From Agromyces sp. Root81 (GTDB lineage: Bacteria; Actinomycetota; Actinomycetes; Actinomycetales; Microbacteriaceae): a DNA stretch of 64,000 nt. Within the stretch, counting starts at the first letter, position 1. Every line of letters starts with the position of its first letter. A model generated the notes under the pieces. That model was not told the origin of the DNA and made no database searches. It saw only the letters and a list, made by a program, of their open reading frames with translations. Location: NCBI RefSeq assembly GCF_001429165.1, contig NZ_LMIR01000002.1, positions 186,001-250,000 of the forward strand, in the 5' to 3' direction. This document shows, in pieces, positions 1-8,353 of the stretch. Position numbers and translations under genes: made by a program.

Positions 1-77
1 CCCACCGACTCCGCTCGACGCCAGACCGACGTGCCCGAAGCCGGCGCAACGCTCACCCTTTGGAGTCTTCGCTCACG

Positions 78-1439
78 ATGTCCACATCCACCGCGGCCAC
101 GGCCGCCCCCGCAGCCCCCGCGAATCCCCGCAGCCGCGTCATCCTCGCGAGCCTCATCGGCACGACGATCGAGTTCTACGACTTCTACGTCTACGCGACC
201 GCGGCCGTGCTCGTGTTCCCCCACCTCTTCTTCCCGACCGGCGACCCGACGACGGCGTTGCTCTCCTCGTTCGCCGTCTTCGGCGCCGCGATGGTCGCAC
301 GACCGCTCGGCGCCGTCATCTTCGGCCACCTCGGCGACAAGCACGGGCGCAAGGCCACGCTCGTCGGCGCTCTGCTCACGATGGGCGTCGCGACGTTCCT
401 CATCGGCCTGCTGCCGACCTACGCGATGGTGGGCTGGCTCGCGCCGCTCCTGCTCGTCCTCCTCCGCATCGCGCAGGGCTTCGCACTCGGCGGCGAGTGG
501 TCGGGCGCCGCGCTCGTCGCGACCGAGAACGCACCGAAGGGCAAGCGCGCCTGGTACGGCACGTTCCCGCAGCTCGGCGCGCCCATCGGATTCATCATCG
601 CCAACGGCCTGTTCCTCATCATCGCGGCAGTGCTCCCGTCCGACGACCCGACCATGCCGTCCCAGGCCTTCCTCGACTGGGGCTGGCGCATCCCGTTCCT
701 CTTCTCCGTCGTCATGGTCATCGTCGGCCTCTGGGTGCGCCTGCGCCTCGTCGAGTCGACGAGCTTCTCGAAGGCGTCGAAGGAGGGCAGGCTCAAGAAG
801 CTGCCGCTCGGCGAGGTCTTCAAGCACCACTGGAAGCAGCTCATCCTCGGCACGTTCTTCATGCTGGCGACCTACGTGCTCTTCTACCTGATGACCACGT
901 TCTCGCTCAGCTACGGCCGTGCGGCCGTCGAACCCGTCGACGGCGCCCTGCCCGGCCTCGGCTACTCGTACAGCACCTTCGTGCTGATGCTCATCGGCGG
1001 TGTCGTGTTCTTCGGCATCTTCACCCTGCTCTCCGGCCCGTGGGCCGACAAGTGGGGCCGCCGCAAGACGCTCATCTGGGTCACGCTCGCGATCATCGTG
1101 TTCGGCCTCATCTGGGTGCCGCTCCTCGGCGCCGGCTTCTGGGGCGTCATGCTCTGGCTCGTCGTGGGCTTCTCGCTCATGGGCATGACCTTCGGCCCGA
1201 TGGGTGCGCTGCTGCCCGAGCTGTTCCCGACGAACGTGCGCTACACGGGCTCCGGCATCTCGTACAACGTGTCGTCGATCCTCGGCGCAGCCGTCGCCCC
1301 GTTCATCGCGGTGGCGCTCTGGCAGGCCGGCGACGGCAGCCCGTTCTGGGTCGGCATCTACCTCTCGGCCATGGCCGTGCTCACGCTCATCGCGCTGCTC
1401 GTCTCGAAGGAGACGAAGGACGTCGACATGGACGCCTGA
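78..1439 (+). CDS. MFS transporter, metabolite:H+ symporter (MHS) type
   Basis: A 453-residue secondary transporter of the major facilitator superfamily, MHS branch, expected to carry an organic or aromatic acid with protons across the cytoplasmic membrane. Visible signatures are GTTIEFYDFYVY at residues 28-39, the loop 2-3 motif GHLGDKHGRK at 83-92 and a GGEWSGA segment, with about twelve hydrophobic spans. The ATG at 78 is chosen over an in-frame TTG at 60 because a TGGAG (61-65) lies upstream and the Ala/Pro-rich N-terminus then fits the family; the spacing to TGGAG is long. It stands alone and ends in a strong hairpin shared with the convergent ferredoxin operon. A related MHS protein lies at 47062-48450. 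Substrate is not deducible. Confidence 0.85.
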   Translation: MSTSTAATAAPAAPANPRSRVILASLIGTTIEFYDFYVYATAAVLVFPHLFFPTGDPTTALLSSFAVFGAAMVARPLGAVIFGHLGDKHGRKATLVGALLTMGVATFLIGLLPTYAMVGWLAPLLLVLLRIAQGFALGGEWSGAALVATENAPKGKRAWYGTFPQLGAPIGFIIANGLFLIIAAVLPSDDPTMPSQAFLDWGWRIPFLFSVVMVIVGLWVRLRLVESTSFSKASKEGRLKKLPLGEVFKHHWKQLILGTFFMLATYVLFYLMTTFSLSYGRAAVEPVDGALPGLGYSYSTFVLMLIGGVVFFGIFTLLSGPWADKWGRRKTLIWVTLAIIVFGLIWVPLLGAGFWGVMLWLVVGFSLMGMTFGPMGALLPELFPTNVRYTGSGISYNVSSILGAAVAPFIAVALWQAGDGSPFWVGIYLSAMAVLTLIALLVSKETKDVDMDA

Positions 1440-1453
1440 TCACGTCGTGACCA

Positions 1454-1485
1454 GAAGGGCGGATGCCGCGTGGCATCCGCCCTTC
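1454..1485. terminator. Bidirectional hairpin terminator between convergent transcripts
   Basis: Perfect 14-bp inverted repeat (1454-1467 with 1472-1485) around a GCGT loop. The arms contain GGATGCC and GGCATCC facing each other. It lies between the stop of the MFS gene (1439) and the end of the minus-strand ferredoxin gene (1538). No long T tract follows, as is common in high-GC genomes. Confidence 0.75.
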
Positions 1486-1537
1486 GTCGTCGGCGCGTGC
1501 GGCTCGCGTTCGCCGCCTGCGCCGCGCCGCCGCAGTC

Positions 1538-1885
1538 TCAGGCGTGCGCCGCCTGGGGCGGCAGCGCGGCGACGAGCGGGTGGTCGAAGTCGAGGGTGCC
1601 GGTCTTCGCCGCCCCGCCGGGCGAGCCGAGCGCCGACCTCGAGCCCGTCGACACCTCGAAGAACTCGACGTTGGCCTTGTAGTAGTCGGCCCAGACATCG
1701 GGCAGGTCGTCCTCGTAGTAGATCGCCTCGACCGGGCACACCGGTTCGCATGCGCCGCAGTCGACGCACTCGTCGGGGTTGATGTAGAGCGATCGCTCAC
1801 CCTCGTAGATGCAGTCGACCGGGCACTCGTCGATGCAGGCCCGATCCTTGACGTCGACGCACGGCAGCGCGATGACGTACGTCAC
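1538..1885 (-). CDS. fdxA: 7Fe ferredoxin (FdxA type)
   Basis: A 115-residue soluble [3Fe-4S][4Fe-4S] electron carrier. Cysteines 9, 17 and 50 match the 3Fe-cluster ligands of FdxA-type 7Fe ferredoxins, and 21, 40, 43 and 46 the 4Fe ligands; Cys25 matches the usual free cysteine. The region after about residue 75 is a less conserved acidic/aromatic tail. The start is GTG at 1885, overlapping the TGA of the ferredoxin reductase gene by four bases (GTGA), so the two are translationally coupled. As the last gene of the sulfate assimilation operon it is the obvious electron donor for the ferredoxin-dependent sulfite reductase encoded at 10013-11746; this partnership is inference from position. 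Confidence 0.93.
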   Translation of the reverse strand: MTYVIALPCVDVKDRACIDECPVDCIYEGERSLYINPDECVDCGACEPVCPVEAIYYEDDLPDVWADYYKANVEFFEVSTGSRSALGSPGGAAKTGTLDFDHPLVAALPPQAAHA

Positions 1886-3336
1886 GAGAGCGCCAGGGCG
1901 ACGTCGCGCGAGATCTCCACCTGCTCGTCACGGGGCACGACCTTCACGCGCTCGCGCACGACGCCGGCATGCGCGGCATCCGCCGGCTCCCACGCCTCGC
2001 CGAGTCCGCGCTCGTGCGCGTCGAGTCCGAGCCATCCGGTCCAGGTCGTGAAGCGGATGCCCCGCGCCTCGAGCAGTTCGAACACCTCATCGCCGTCGGC
2101 TCCCGCCGAGACGGACGGGGCGGGCAGCGCGCCCGCCGAGGCATCCGCCAGCAGGTTCGTGATGGTCTCGAGCGCGTCGCCCTTGGTGTGGCCGATGAGG
2201 CCGACGGGGCCGCGCTTGATCCAGCCCGTGGCGTAGACGCCGGGGATCGGAGCGCCGGCGGCATCCGTCACCCGGCCCCCGTCGTTGGGGATCACGGCCC
2301 TGCGCTCGTCGAACGGCACGCCGGCAACGGGCGAGCTCGCGTAGCCGACCGCGCGGTAGACCGCCTGCACGGGCACGTCGACGAACTCTCCGGTGCCCTC
2401 GACCGTGCCGTCGCCGACTGGGCGGGTCCGTTCGAACCGCACGCCCTCGACGCGGTCGGTGCCGAGCACCTCGACCGGTGCGTGCAGGAAGTGCAGATGC
2501 AGGCGACGCGACGCCGTGTACTCGTGGCCGGCGGGCTTCCGCCATCCGTTCAGCGTGCGGGTCATCACCTTGACCTGGTTGTTCGAGGCGAACAGCTGCT
2601 CGGCGTGCGGGTCGTCCGCAGCGCGCTCGAAGTCGTCGTCGTAGACGATCACGTCGACATCGGGGACCTCACCGAGTTCGCGCAGCTCGATCGGCGTGAA
2701 CTTCACGTGCGTGGGTCCGCGGCGGCCGAACACGTGCACGTCGGTCACGGGCGAGGACTCGAGCCCCGCGACGACGTTCGCCGGCACATCGGTCGACAGC
2801 AGGTCCTTCGGATGCTTCGCGAGCACCCGGGCGACGTCGAGGGCCACGTTGCCGTTGCCGATGACGGCGATCTGCTCGGCCTCGAGCGGCCACTCGCGCG
2901 ACACGTCGGGGTGGCCGTCGTACCACGCCACGACGTCGGCGGCGCCGTAGGATCCGGGCAGCTCGATGCCGGGGATGTCGAGCGGGGCGTCGCGCAATGC
3001 GCCGGTCGCGAAGACGACGGCGTCGTAGCGCTCGCGCAGCTCGTCGACGGTGATGTCGCGTCCGACCTCGACGTTGCCGATGAGCCGGATCGTGCCCGCG
3101 TCGAGCATCTCGTGCAATGAGTTCACGATGCCCTTGATGCGCGGGTGATCGGGCGCGACGCCGTAGCGGATGAGCCCGTACGGGGCGGGCAGCGACTCGA
3201 ACAGGTCGATCGCGACGTCGGACGCAGCCGGTTCCTGAGCCTGTCGAAGGGCGGCGACCTGACGGCTCAGGATGTTGCCGGCGTAGATGCCGGCGGGGCC
3301 GGCGCCGACGATCGCGACGCGGAGGGAACGGGTCAT
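1882..3336 (-). CDS. fpr: Ferredoxin--NADP+ reductase, FprA/adrenodoxin reductase type
   Basis: A 484-residue FAD-dependent flavoprotein that passes electrons from NADPH to ferredoxin. The N-terminal FAD fingerprint GAGPAG lies at residues 11-16, followed by the family block PAPYGLIRYGVAPDHP near 50-65, a second nucleotide-binding GNGNVALD motif in the middle, and the C-terminal GWIKRGPVGLIGHTKGDA block. Length matches the adrenodoxin-reductase-like family. Between the FAD motif and DLFE there is an extra segment (about residues 28-38, LRQAQEP) encoded by a dispersed-repeat-like sequence at 3230-3251. Start ATG at 3336 overlaps the stop of cobA (ATGA); the stop overlaps the GTG of fdxA. It probably recharges that ferredoxin for sulfite reduction. 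Confidence 0.92.
   Translation of the reverse strand: MTRSLRVAIVGAGPAGIYAGNILSRQVAALRQAQEPAASDVAIDLFESLPAPYGLIRYGVAPDHPRIKGIVNSLHEMLDAGTIRLIGNVEVGRDITVDELRERYDAVVFATGALRDAPLDIPGIELPGSYGAADVVAWYDGHPDVSREWPLEAEQIAVIGNGNVALDVARVLAKHPKDLLSTDVPANVVAGLESSPVTDVHVFGRRGPTHVKFTPIELRELGEVPDVDVIVYDDDFERAADDPHAEQLFASNNQVKVMTRTLNGWRKPAGHEYTASRRLHLHFLHAPVEVLGTDRVEGVRFERTRPVGDGTVEGTGEFVDVPVQAVYRAVGYASSPVAGVPFDERRAVIPNDGGRVTDAAGAPIPGVYATGWIKRGPVGLIGHTKGDALETITNLLADASAGALPAPSVSAGADGDEVFELLEARGIRFTTWTGWLGLDAHERGLGEAWEPADAAHAGVVRERVKVVPRDEQVEISRDVALALS
3230..3251. repeat. Dispersed-repeat-like 22-mer inside fpr
   Basis: The 22 bases begin GGTTCCTGAGC and end TGTCGAAGGG. From memory, close variants of this sequence (CTTCGACAGGCTCAGG on the other strand) are scattered in many actinobacterial genomes, usually between genes. 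Here it is read in frame as LRQAQEP within the ferredoxin reductase. Only one copy was seen in this window. Confidence 0.55.
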
Positions 3337-4124
3337 GGCTGCTGGGCCTTTCGGTGGGGGTCGAGCGCCGCGGGGGCGTACGGGCTGAGGGTCACGACGT
3401 CGCCGACGACGACGACCGCGGGCGAGCGGATGCCGCGGCGCGCCGCCTGCAGCGCGATCGTGTCGAGCGTGCCGACGGTGACGCGCTGGCGCGGCCCGTA
3501 GCCGTCTTCGATGATCGCGACGGGGCAGTCGCCGCCGCGTTCACCGCGGGCGAGGGTGATGGCGGAGTTCGCGAGCGTGCCGATGCCCATGAGCAGCACG
3601 ACCGTGTGGTCGCGACCGCCGCCGAGCGACCGGATCTGGTCGTGCCCGGTGACGACGGTGAACGTCGTCGCGAGACCGCGGTGGGTGAGCGGGATGCCGG
3701 CGATCGCGGGCACCGAGATGGCGCTCGTGATGCCGGGCACGACGTCGACGTCGACGCCGGCGTCGCGGCAGAATGCGAGTTCTTCACCGCCCCGGCCGAA
3801 GATGAACGGGTCGCCGCCCTTCAAGCGGACGACGCGCTTGCCGTCGCGGGCGAGGCTGACGAGCAGCTCGTTGATCGCGTCCTGCGGCACCGCGTGGTGG
3901 CCGGGGAGCTTGCCGACGTCGACGACCTCGGCGCGGAGCCGAACCCCCTCGGCCGCGAGGCCGTCGAGCACGCCGCGGGCACCGAGCCGGTCGGCGACGA
4001 TGACGTCGGCGGCCTCGAGCGCGCGGAGCCCCCTGATGGTGAGGAGCCCGGCGTCCCCGGGGCCGGCACCGACGAGCACGACGCTGCCGGTTGGTCGAGT
4101 CGCGTCCGGAGTGGTCTCGGTCAT
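3333..4124 (-). CDS. cobA: Uroporphyrinogen-III C-methyltransferase (SUMT)
   Basis: A 263-residue SAM-dependent methylase that converts uroporphyrinogen III to precorrin-2, the first committed step to siroheme. Signatures of the family are GAGPGDAGLLTIRGL near the N-terminus, RLKGGDPFIFGRGGEE in the middle and PGITSAISVPAIAGIPLTHRG. It is a stand-alone SUMT, lacking the CysG dehydrogenase/ferrochelatase half. The start ATG at 4124 overlaps the stop of the ABC permease (ATGA) and its own stop overlaps the fpr start. In this operon it most likely supplies siroheme to the sulfite reductase; the CbiX-like chelatase at 11903-12652 would insert iron. A separate precorrin-2 dehydrogenase is not visible here. 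Confidence 0.93.
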   Translation of the reverse strand: MTETTPDATRPTGSVVLVGAGPGDAGLLTIRGLRALEAADVIVADRLGARGVLDGLAAEGVRLRAEVVDVGKLPGHHAVPQDAINELLVSLARDGKRVVRLKGGDPFIFGRGGEELAFCRDAGVDVDVVPGITSAISVPAIAGIPLTHRGLATTFTVVTGHDQIRSLGGGRDHTVVLLMGIGTLANSAITLARGERGGDCPVAIIEDGYGPRQRVTVGTLDTIALQAARRGIRSPAVVVVGDVVTLSPYAPAALDPHRKAQQP

Positions 4125-5137
4125 CGGGTGCCTCCCTGCAGCAGTCCGCGGCGACGGAGCATCCGTCGCTCGAGCGGGGCGAAGACGACGAGCTCGATGA
4201 GGATGCCGATCGCGAGGATCACGAGGATCGTCGCGAGCACCCCGGCGAGATCGGCGAGCTCGCGGCTCTGGTCGAGCATCGAGCCGAGCCCGAAGCCGAT
4301 CGTGCCGCCGACCGCGATGATCTCGGCGGCCATGAGCGAGCGCCACGAGAACGCCCACCCCTGCTTGAGCCCGGCGACGTAGCCGGGCAGGGCGGCGGGC
4401 AGCACCACGAGCGTCGCGAGGCGGCCGGGGCCGGCGCCGAGCACCGTGCCGACGCGTCGCAACTGCGGCGGCACCTGGTCGACGCCGGCGACGAGGCCGT
4501 TGACGATCGACGGCACGGCGCCCATGAGCACGACGAAGTACACCGTGGCGTCCGTGAGGCCGAACCAGATGATCGCGGCGGGCACCCAGGCGACCGACGG
4601 CAGCACCTGCAGGCCCGAGATGATCGGCCCGATGGCGCGGCGCAGCGGTTTCACCTCGGCGAGCAGGAGCCCGAGGGGCGTGCCGACGACGACGGCGATG
4701 AGGAAGCCGACGACGCCGCGTTCGAGGCTCGTGACGACGGCGAGCTGCAGCCGGCCCGACTCCCAGCCCTCGGAGATGGCGGCGACGACGTCGAGCGGAC
4801 CCGGCACGATGTCGGGGCGGGGCTGGGCGATCACGACGTAGAGCTGCCAGGCCGCGACGAGCACGATGACGAAGACGATGGGCGGCAGCACGCTCGTGGT
4901 GAAGCGCCGCCACGCGCCCGGGGCGCGCTCGGGATCGGTCTGCAGGCGGTCGAGGCCGGCGGCGAGGCTGCGGAGCTCGTCGGCTCCGCCGGTGCTGTCG
5001 GTTCCGTCGGCGCCGTCAGCGCCCTCGGTCGAGTAGTGAGCGCCTGGGAGCGTATCGAGACCTTCCGGGGTCTCGACAGCAGAGGTCTCGATTCGCTCCT
5101 GCGTCGCTACTCGACCGGCGTCGGTGTCATGCGGCAT
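4121..5137 (-). CDS. ABC importer permease, sulfonate/nitrate/taurine (SsuC/TauC) type
   Basis: A 338-residue inner-membrane permease with about six hydrophobic spans and the binding-protein-dependent EAA-like loop around LMAAEIIAVGG, as in SsuC/TauC/NrtB. With the ATPase and lipoprotein upstream it forms an importer for a sulfur compound, probably sulfonate or taurine, judging by the sulfate assimilation neighbours. The ATG at 5137 overlaps the ATPase stop by 11 bases and has a good AAGGAG upstream. The first about 85 residues are a hydrophilic, low-complexity tail not expected in the family; residues about 8-37 are encoded by an inverted pair of repeat sequences (5027-5116). No better downstream start with a ribosome site is visible, so the tail appears to be translated. 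Confidence 0.85.
   Translation of the reverse strand: MPHDTDAGRVATQERIETSAVETPEGLDTLPGAHYSTEGADGADGTDSTGGADELRSLAAGLDRLQTDPERAPGAWRRFTTSVLPPIVFVIVLVAAWQLYVVIAQPRPDIVPGPLDVVAAISEGWESGRLQLAVVTSLERGVVGFLIAVVVGTPLGLLLAEVKPLRRAIGPIISGLQVLPSVAWVPAAIIWFGLTDATVYFVVLMGAVPSIVNGLVAGVDQVPPQLRRVGTVLGAGPGRLATLVVLPAALPGYVAGLKQGWAFSWRSLMAAEIIAVGGTIGFGLGSMLDQSRELADLAGVLATILVILAIGILIELVVFAPLERRMLRRRGLLQGGTR
5027..5116. repeat. Inverted pair of dispersed-repeat-like sequences in a coding region
   Basis: Arm one (5027-5062) begins GGTCGAGTAG and ends GTATCGAGACC. Arm two (5084-5116) begins GGTCTCGATTCGC and ends CTACTCGACC and is close to its reverse complement, with a 21-base loop. From memory, GGTCTCGATACGC...CTACTCGACC elements are common intergenic repeats in Microbacteriaceae. 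Here both copies lie inside the permease N-terminus and are read through in frame. Confidence 0.6.
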
Positions 5138-5870
5138 TTCGGCGGATCTCCTTCCGGAGCTGTTCCGTGATCTCGATCGAGAGCGCCGCGACCTCGGGCG
5201 ACTCGATGCGGCGGCCGGAGGTCTCGGCGATGCGCCACTCGCCCGCGACTCGCCCGGGACGGGACGACAGGAGGACGACCCGTTGCCCGAGCCGAGCAGC
5301 TTCGCGGACATTGTGTGTGACGAAGACGATGGTGCGACCGGTGCGGCGCCAGACCCGCTCGAGCTCCTCGTGGAGGAGGTCGCGGGTGATGGCGTCGAGC
5401 GCCGCGAAGGGTTCGTCCATCAGGAGCACGGGCCGGTCCTGCGCGAGGGCGCGCGCGAGGGCGACGCGTTGGCGCATGCCGCCCGAGAGCTCGTGGGGTC
5501 GCTTCTCCGCGGCATCCGAGAGGCCCACCGTGTCGAGGAGTTCCATCGCCTCGGCCCGGCGTGCCGACCGCGGAACCCCCCTGAGGCGCAGTGCGAGCTC
5601 GACGTTCTGACGGGCGGTCGACCACGGCATGAGCGCCGACTCCTGGAACATCACGGCGGCTCCCTCGGCCGGCACGTCGATCGCGCCCGTCGTTGGGCGG
5701 TCGAGGCCCGCGATGAGGTTCAGGAGCGTCGACTTGCCGCAGCCCGAGGCGCCGAGCAGGCAGACGAACTCCCCCGCCGCGACCGACAGGTTCACGTCGT
5801 CGAGCACGAGCGGGCCGGCGCCGAAGCGCTTGCCGAGGTGCTCGATGCGGATGGCCGTCTGCCCGCTCAT
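5127..5870 (-). CDS. ABC importer ATPase, SsuB/TauB type
   Basis: A 247-residue nucleotide-binding subunit. Walker A GASGCGKST is at 40-48, the signature LSGGMRQR at 128-135, Walker B ending LLMDEP at about 149-154, and the switch histidine in VTHNVREA. The FQESALMPW segment is the Q-loop typical of the nitrate/sulfonate/taurine subfamily. It powers the permease encoded immediately downstream (11-base overlap) and pairs with the lipoprotein upstream (six-base gap; the TAGGAC around the lipoprotein stop serves as ribosome site). Confidence 0.9.
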   Translation of the reverse strand: MSGQTAIRIEHLGKRFGAGPLVLDDVNLSVAAGEFVCLLGASGCGKSTLLNLIAGLDRPTTGAIDVPAEGAAVMFQESALMPWSTARQNVELALRLRGVPRSARRAEAMELLDTVGLSDAAEKRPHELSGGMRQRVALARALAQDRPVLLMDEPFAALDAITRDLLHEELERVWRRTGRTIVFVTHNVREAARLGQRVVLLSSRPGRVAGEWRIAETSGRRIESPEVAALSIEITEQLRKEIRRNAA

Positions 5871-5876
5871 GGCGTC

Positions 5877-6986
5877 CTACTCCTCGCCGAGGCCGCCGGC
5901 CGAGACCGGTTCGGCGCCGTCGCGTTCGAGCAGTGCGTTCAGCAGGCGCAGGTCGAACAGCCCCTCGATCGAGCCGTCCTTCTGCGTGCCGGCCTCGAGG
6001 CCGTTCGCGACGAGCGTCTCGAACGTCTCGGCGTGCGGGTCGACCCCGAAGCTCACGTGCTCGAGCGCCCGGGTGATGACGTCGTCGGCGAGCGGCTTGC
6101 CCGTGTCGGCCTCGAGCGCGGAGTTGATCACGGCCGGCGCTTCGCCGGCGTTCTCCTCGAGCCACGCGACGGAGGCCACGTGCCCCTCGAGCAGCGCCTG
6201 CACGGTCTCGGGGTGCTCCTCGAGGAATTCGGCACGCACGAGCAGCACGGTCGTCGGGAACGCACCGTCCTCCCAGAGCTCGGCCTCGTCGACCAGCACG
6301 TGCGCGCCGGCGTCGACGATGAGGCGGGAGACCCACGGCTCGGGCAGCCAGGCGCCGTCGAGGCCGCCCTGCTGGAAGAGGGTGAGGGTCTGCGCGTTCT
6401 CGGTGGGCGTGATGTGCACGTCGCCGCCGCCCGTCGTGTCGGTCTCGTAGCCTTCGCCCGCGAGCCACGAGCGCAGCGCCACGTCCTGCGTGTTGCCGAG
6501 CTGCGGGGTGGCGAGGGTCGTGCCCTCGAGGTCCTTCGCCGAGTCGATGCCGTCGCGCACGACGAGCGCCGCACCGCCGGTGGCGGCTCCGGCGACGATG
6601 TGCGCCGACTGCCCGCCCGACTGGATGAAGGTGTTGATCGACGGGTTCGGCCCGATGTACGTCGCGTCGATGGCACCCGCCGAGAGCGCCTCGATCGCGG
6701 CGGGGCCGGCGTTGAAGACCTGCGTCGTGAGTTTCGTGTCGCCGAGCGCGTCGGCGAAGAGCCCCTCCTGCACGCCGACGAGTGCCGGGGCGTGCGTGAC
6801 GTTCGCGAAGTAGCCGAGGCGCAGCTCCGCCGCGGGCTCCGTCGAAGCGGATGCCTCGGCGTCCTGCCCGGCGGCGGCTTGCGCGCAGCCGCTCAGGGCC
6901 AGCACGGCGGTCGTGACGATCGCGGCGGCGAGCATCATGCCCGCGACCAGGCCGAGGCGGGAACGGGCGCGTGATGGTGCGGTCAT
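5877..6986 (-). CDS. ABC importer substrate-binding lipoprotein, sulfonate/taurine type
   Basis: A 369-residue periplasmic-binding-protein-like lipoprotein. A hydrophobic signal ends in the lipobox LSGC at 31-34 with Cys34 as the lipidated residue. The mature part has the SsuA/NrtA/TauA pattern (RLGYFANVTHAPALVGVQEG near the start, then IGPNPSINTF and the EPWVSRL block). It would capture the sulfur compound for the permease and ATPase downstream. The ATG at 6986 overlaps the cysN stop (ATGA), tying expression to sulfate activation. The ligand (aliphatic sulfonate, taurine or sulfate) cannot be fixed from sequence alone. Confidence 0.85.
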   Translation of the reverse strand: MTAPSRARSRLGLVAGMMLAAAIVTTAVLALSGCAQAAAGQDAEASASTEPAAELRLGYFANVTHAPALVGVQEGLFADALGDTKLTTQVFNAGPAAIEALSAGAIDATYIGPNPSINTFIQSGGQSAHIVAGAATGGAALVVRDGIDSAKDLEGTTLATPQLGNTQDVALRSWLAGEGYETDTTGGGDVHITPTENAQTLTLFQQGGLDGAWLPEPWVSRLIVDAGAHVLVDEAELWEDGAFPTTVLLVRAEFLEEHPETVQALLEGHVASVAWLEENAGEAPAVINSALEADTGKPLADDVITRALEHVSFGVDPHAETFETLVANGLEAGTQKDGSIEGLFDLRLLNALLERDGAEPVSAGGLGEE

Positions 6987-8353
6987 GCTGCTACTCCTTC
7001 GGTATCGGTGGTCGTGCGGGTGGTGCTGGTGTTGCCGGCTCGGCCGGTGGTGGGCGTCACCGGTGCGGTGACGATCCCGGCAGCGAGCGTGGCGCCCGAC
7101 TGCGGGTCGATGACGAGGAATGCGCCGGCGCGACGATGCGCGACGTACTCCTCGACGGGCAGTTCGGCCGAGAGGCGCACGCGCACCTGGCCGATGTCGT
7201 TGATCTCGAGGTGCTCGGCCGGCTCGAGTTCGAGCGAGTCGAGGTCGCGGCGCCCGACGATCTCGGGCACGAGCGCCTGCACGGTGGTCGTGCCCGACTT
7301 CACGAGCACGCGGGCGCCGGGGCGCAGCGCCCGGCCGCCGAGCCAGAACAGCGCGGCGTCGAGCTCGCGACGCGGCTCGGGCAGCGCACCGGCGGCCGCG
7401 ATGACGGCGCCGCGTGCTGCATCGAGCTGGTCGGCGAGACGCAGCGAGACCGATTGCGGTGCGGATGCCGCGTCGAGCTCGCGCGGCCCGGCATCGATGC
7501 CGGTCACGACCGTCGTGGCGCCGCCCGGGAACACCTGCACCCGGTCGCCGACGCGCACGGTGCCCGAGGCGATGCGGCCGGCGAAGGCGCGGTAGTCGCG
7601 GAAGCGGTCGGGGTCGTCGACGCCGTGCGCCACGGCCCCCTGCGGGCGGATGACGAGCTGCACCGGCATCCGCAGCGCTTCGAGCTCGGTCTCGAGCTCG
7701 TCGAGCGACGGGAGGGTCTCGAGCAGCTCGAGCAGGGCCGGGCCGCGGTACCAGGGCGTGTTCGCCGAGCGATCGACGATGTTGTCGCCCGCGAGGGCCG
7801 AGACCGGCACGACGTGCGCCTCTGGCAGGCCGAGCTCGCCCACGAGGGTCGTGACCTCGTCGGCGACGGCGGTGTACGCGGCCTCGGAGTAGCCCAGCAG
7901 GTCGATCTTGTTGACCGCGATGATCACGTGCGGCACCCGGAGCAGGGCGACCACGGCGAGGTGGCGCCGGGTCTGCTCGAGCACGCCGTTGCGGGCGTCG
8001 ACGAGCACGACGACGGCGTCGGCGGTCGTCGCGCCGGTCACCATGTTGCGCGTGTACTGCACGTGGCCGGGGCAGTCGGCGAGGATGAACGAGCGCCGAC
8101 CGGTCGAGAAGTAGCGGTAGGCCACGTCGATCGTGATGCCCTGCTCGCGCTCGGCGCGCAGGCCGTCGGTGAGCAGCGCGAAGTCGATCGCGCCGGGCTC
8201 GCCGCCGAAGCCGCGCTCGGCGGAGGTGCGGGCGACCGACTCGAGCTGGTCGGCGAGGATCGCCTTCGAGTCGTGCAGCAGTCGACCGACGAGCGTCGAC
8301 TTGCCGTCGTCGACCGAGCCGGCCGTCGCGAAACGGAACAGTGCGTCGCCCAT
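6983..8353 (-). CDS. cysN: Sulfate adenylyltransferase subunit 1 (GTPase)
   Basis: A 456-residue elongation-factor-like GTPase that drives ATP sulfurylase. GTPase motifs are GSVDDGKST (12-20), DCPGH (93-97) and NKID (148-151), followed by beta-barrel domains. There is no C-terminal APS kinase (CysC) domain, which fits the APS-type reductase encoded at 9273-10016: PAPS is not needed. The last 40 residues are Thr-rich and variable. The ATG shares one base with the cysD stop (TGATG) and its stop overlaps the start of the binding lipoprotein. Confidence 0.95.
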   Translation of the reverse strand: MGDALFRFATAGSVDDGKSTLVGRLLHDSKAILADQLESVARTSAERGFGGEPGAIDFALLTDGLRAEREQGITIDVAYRYFSTGRRSFILADCPGHVQYTRNMVTGATTADAVVVLVDARNGVLEQTRRHLAVVALLRVPHVIIAVNKIDLLGYSEAAYTAVADEVTTLVGELGLPEAHVVPVSALAGDNIVDRSANTPWYRGPALLELLETLPSLDELETELEALRMPVQLVIRPQGAVAHGVDDPDRFRDYRAFAGRIASGTVRVGDRVQVFPGGATTVVTGIDAGPRELDAASAPQSVSLRLADQLDAARGAVIAAAGALPEPRRELDAALFWLGGRALRPGARVLVKSGTTTVQALVPEIVGRRDLDSLELEPAEHLEINDIGQVRVRLSAELPVEEYVAHRRAGAFLVIDPQSGATLAAGIVTAPVTPTTGRAGNTSTTRTTTDTEGVAA

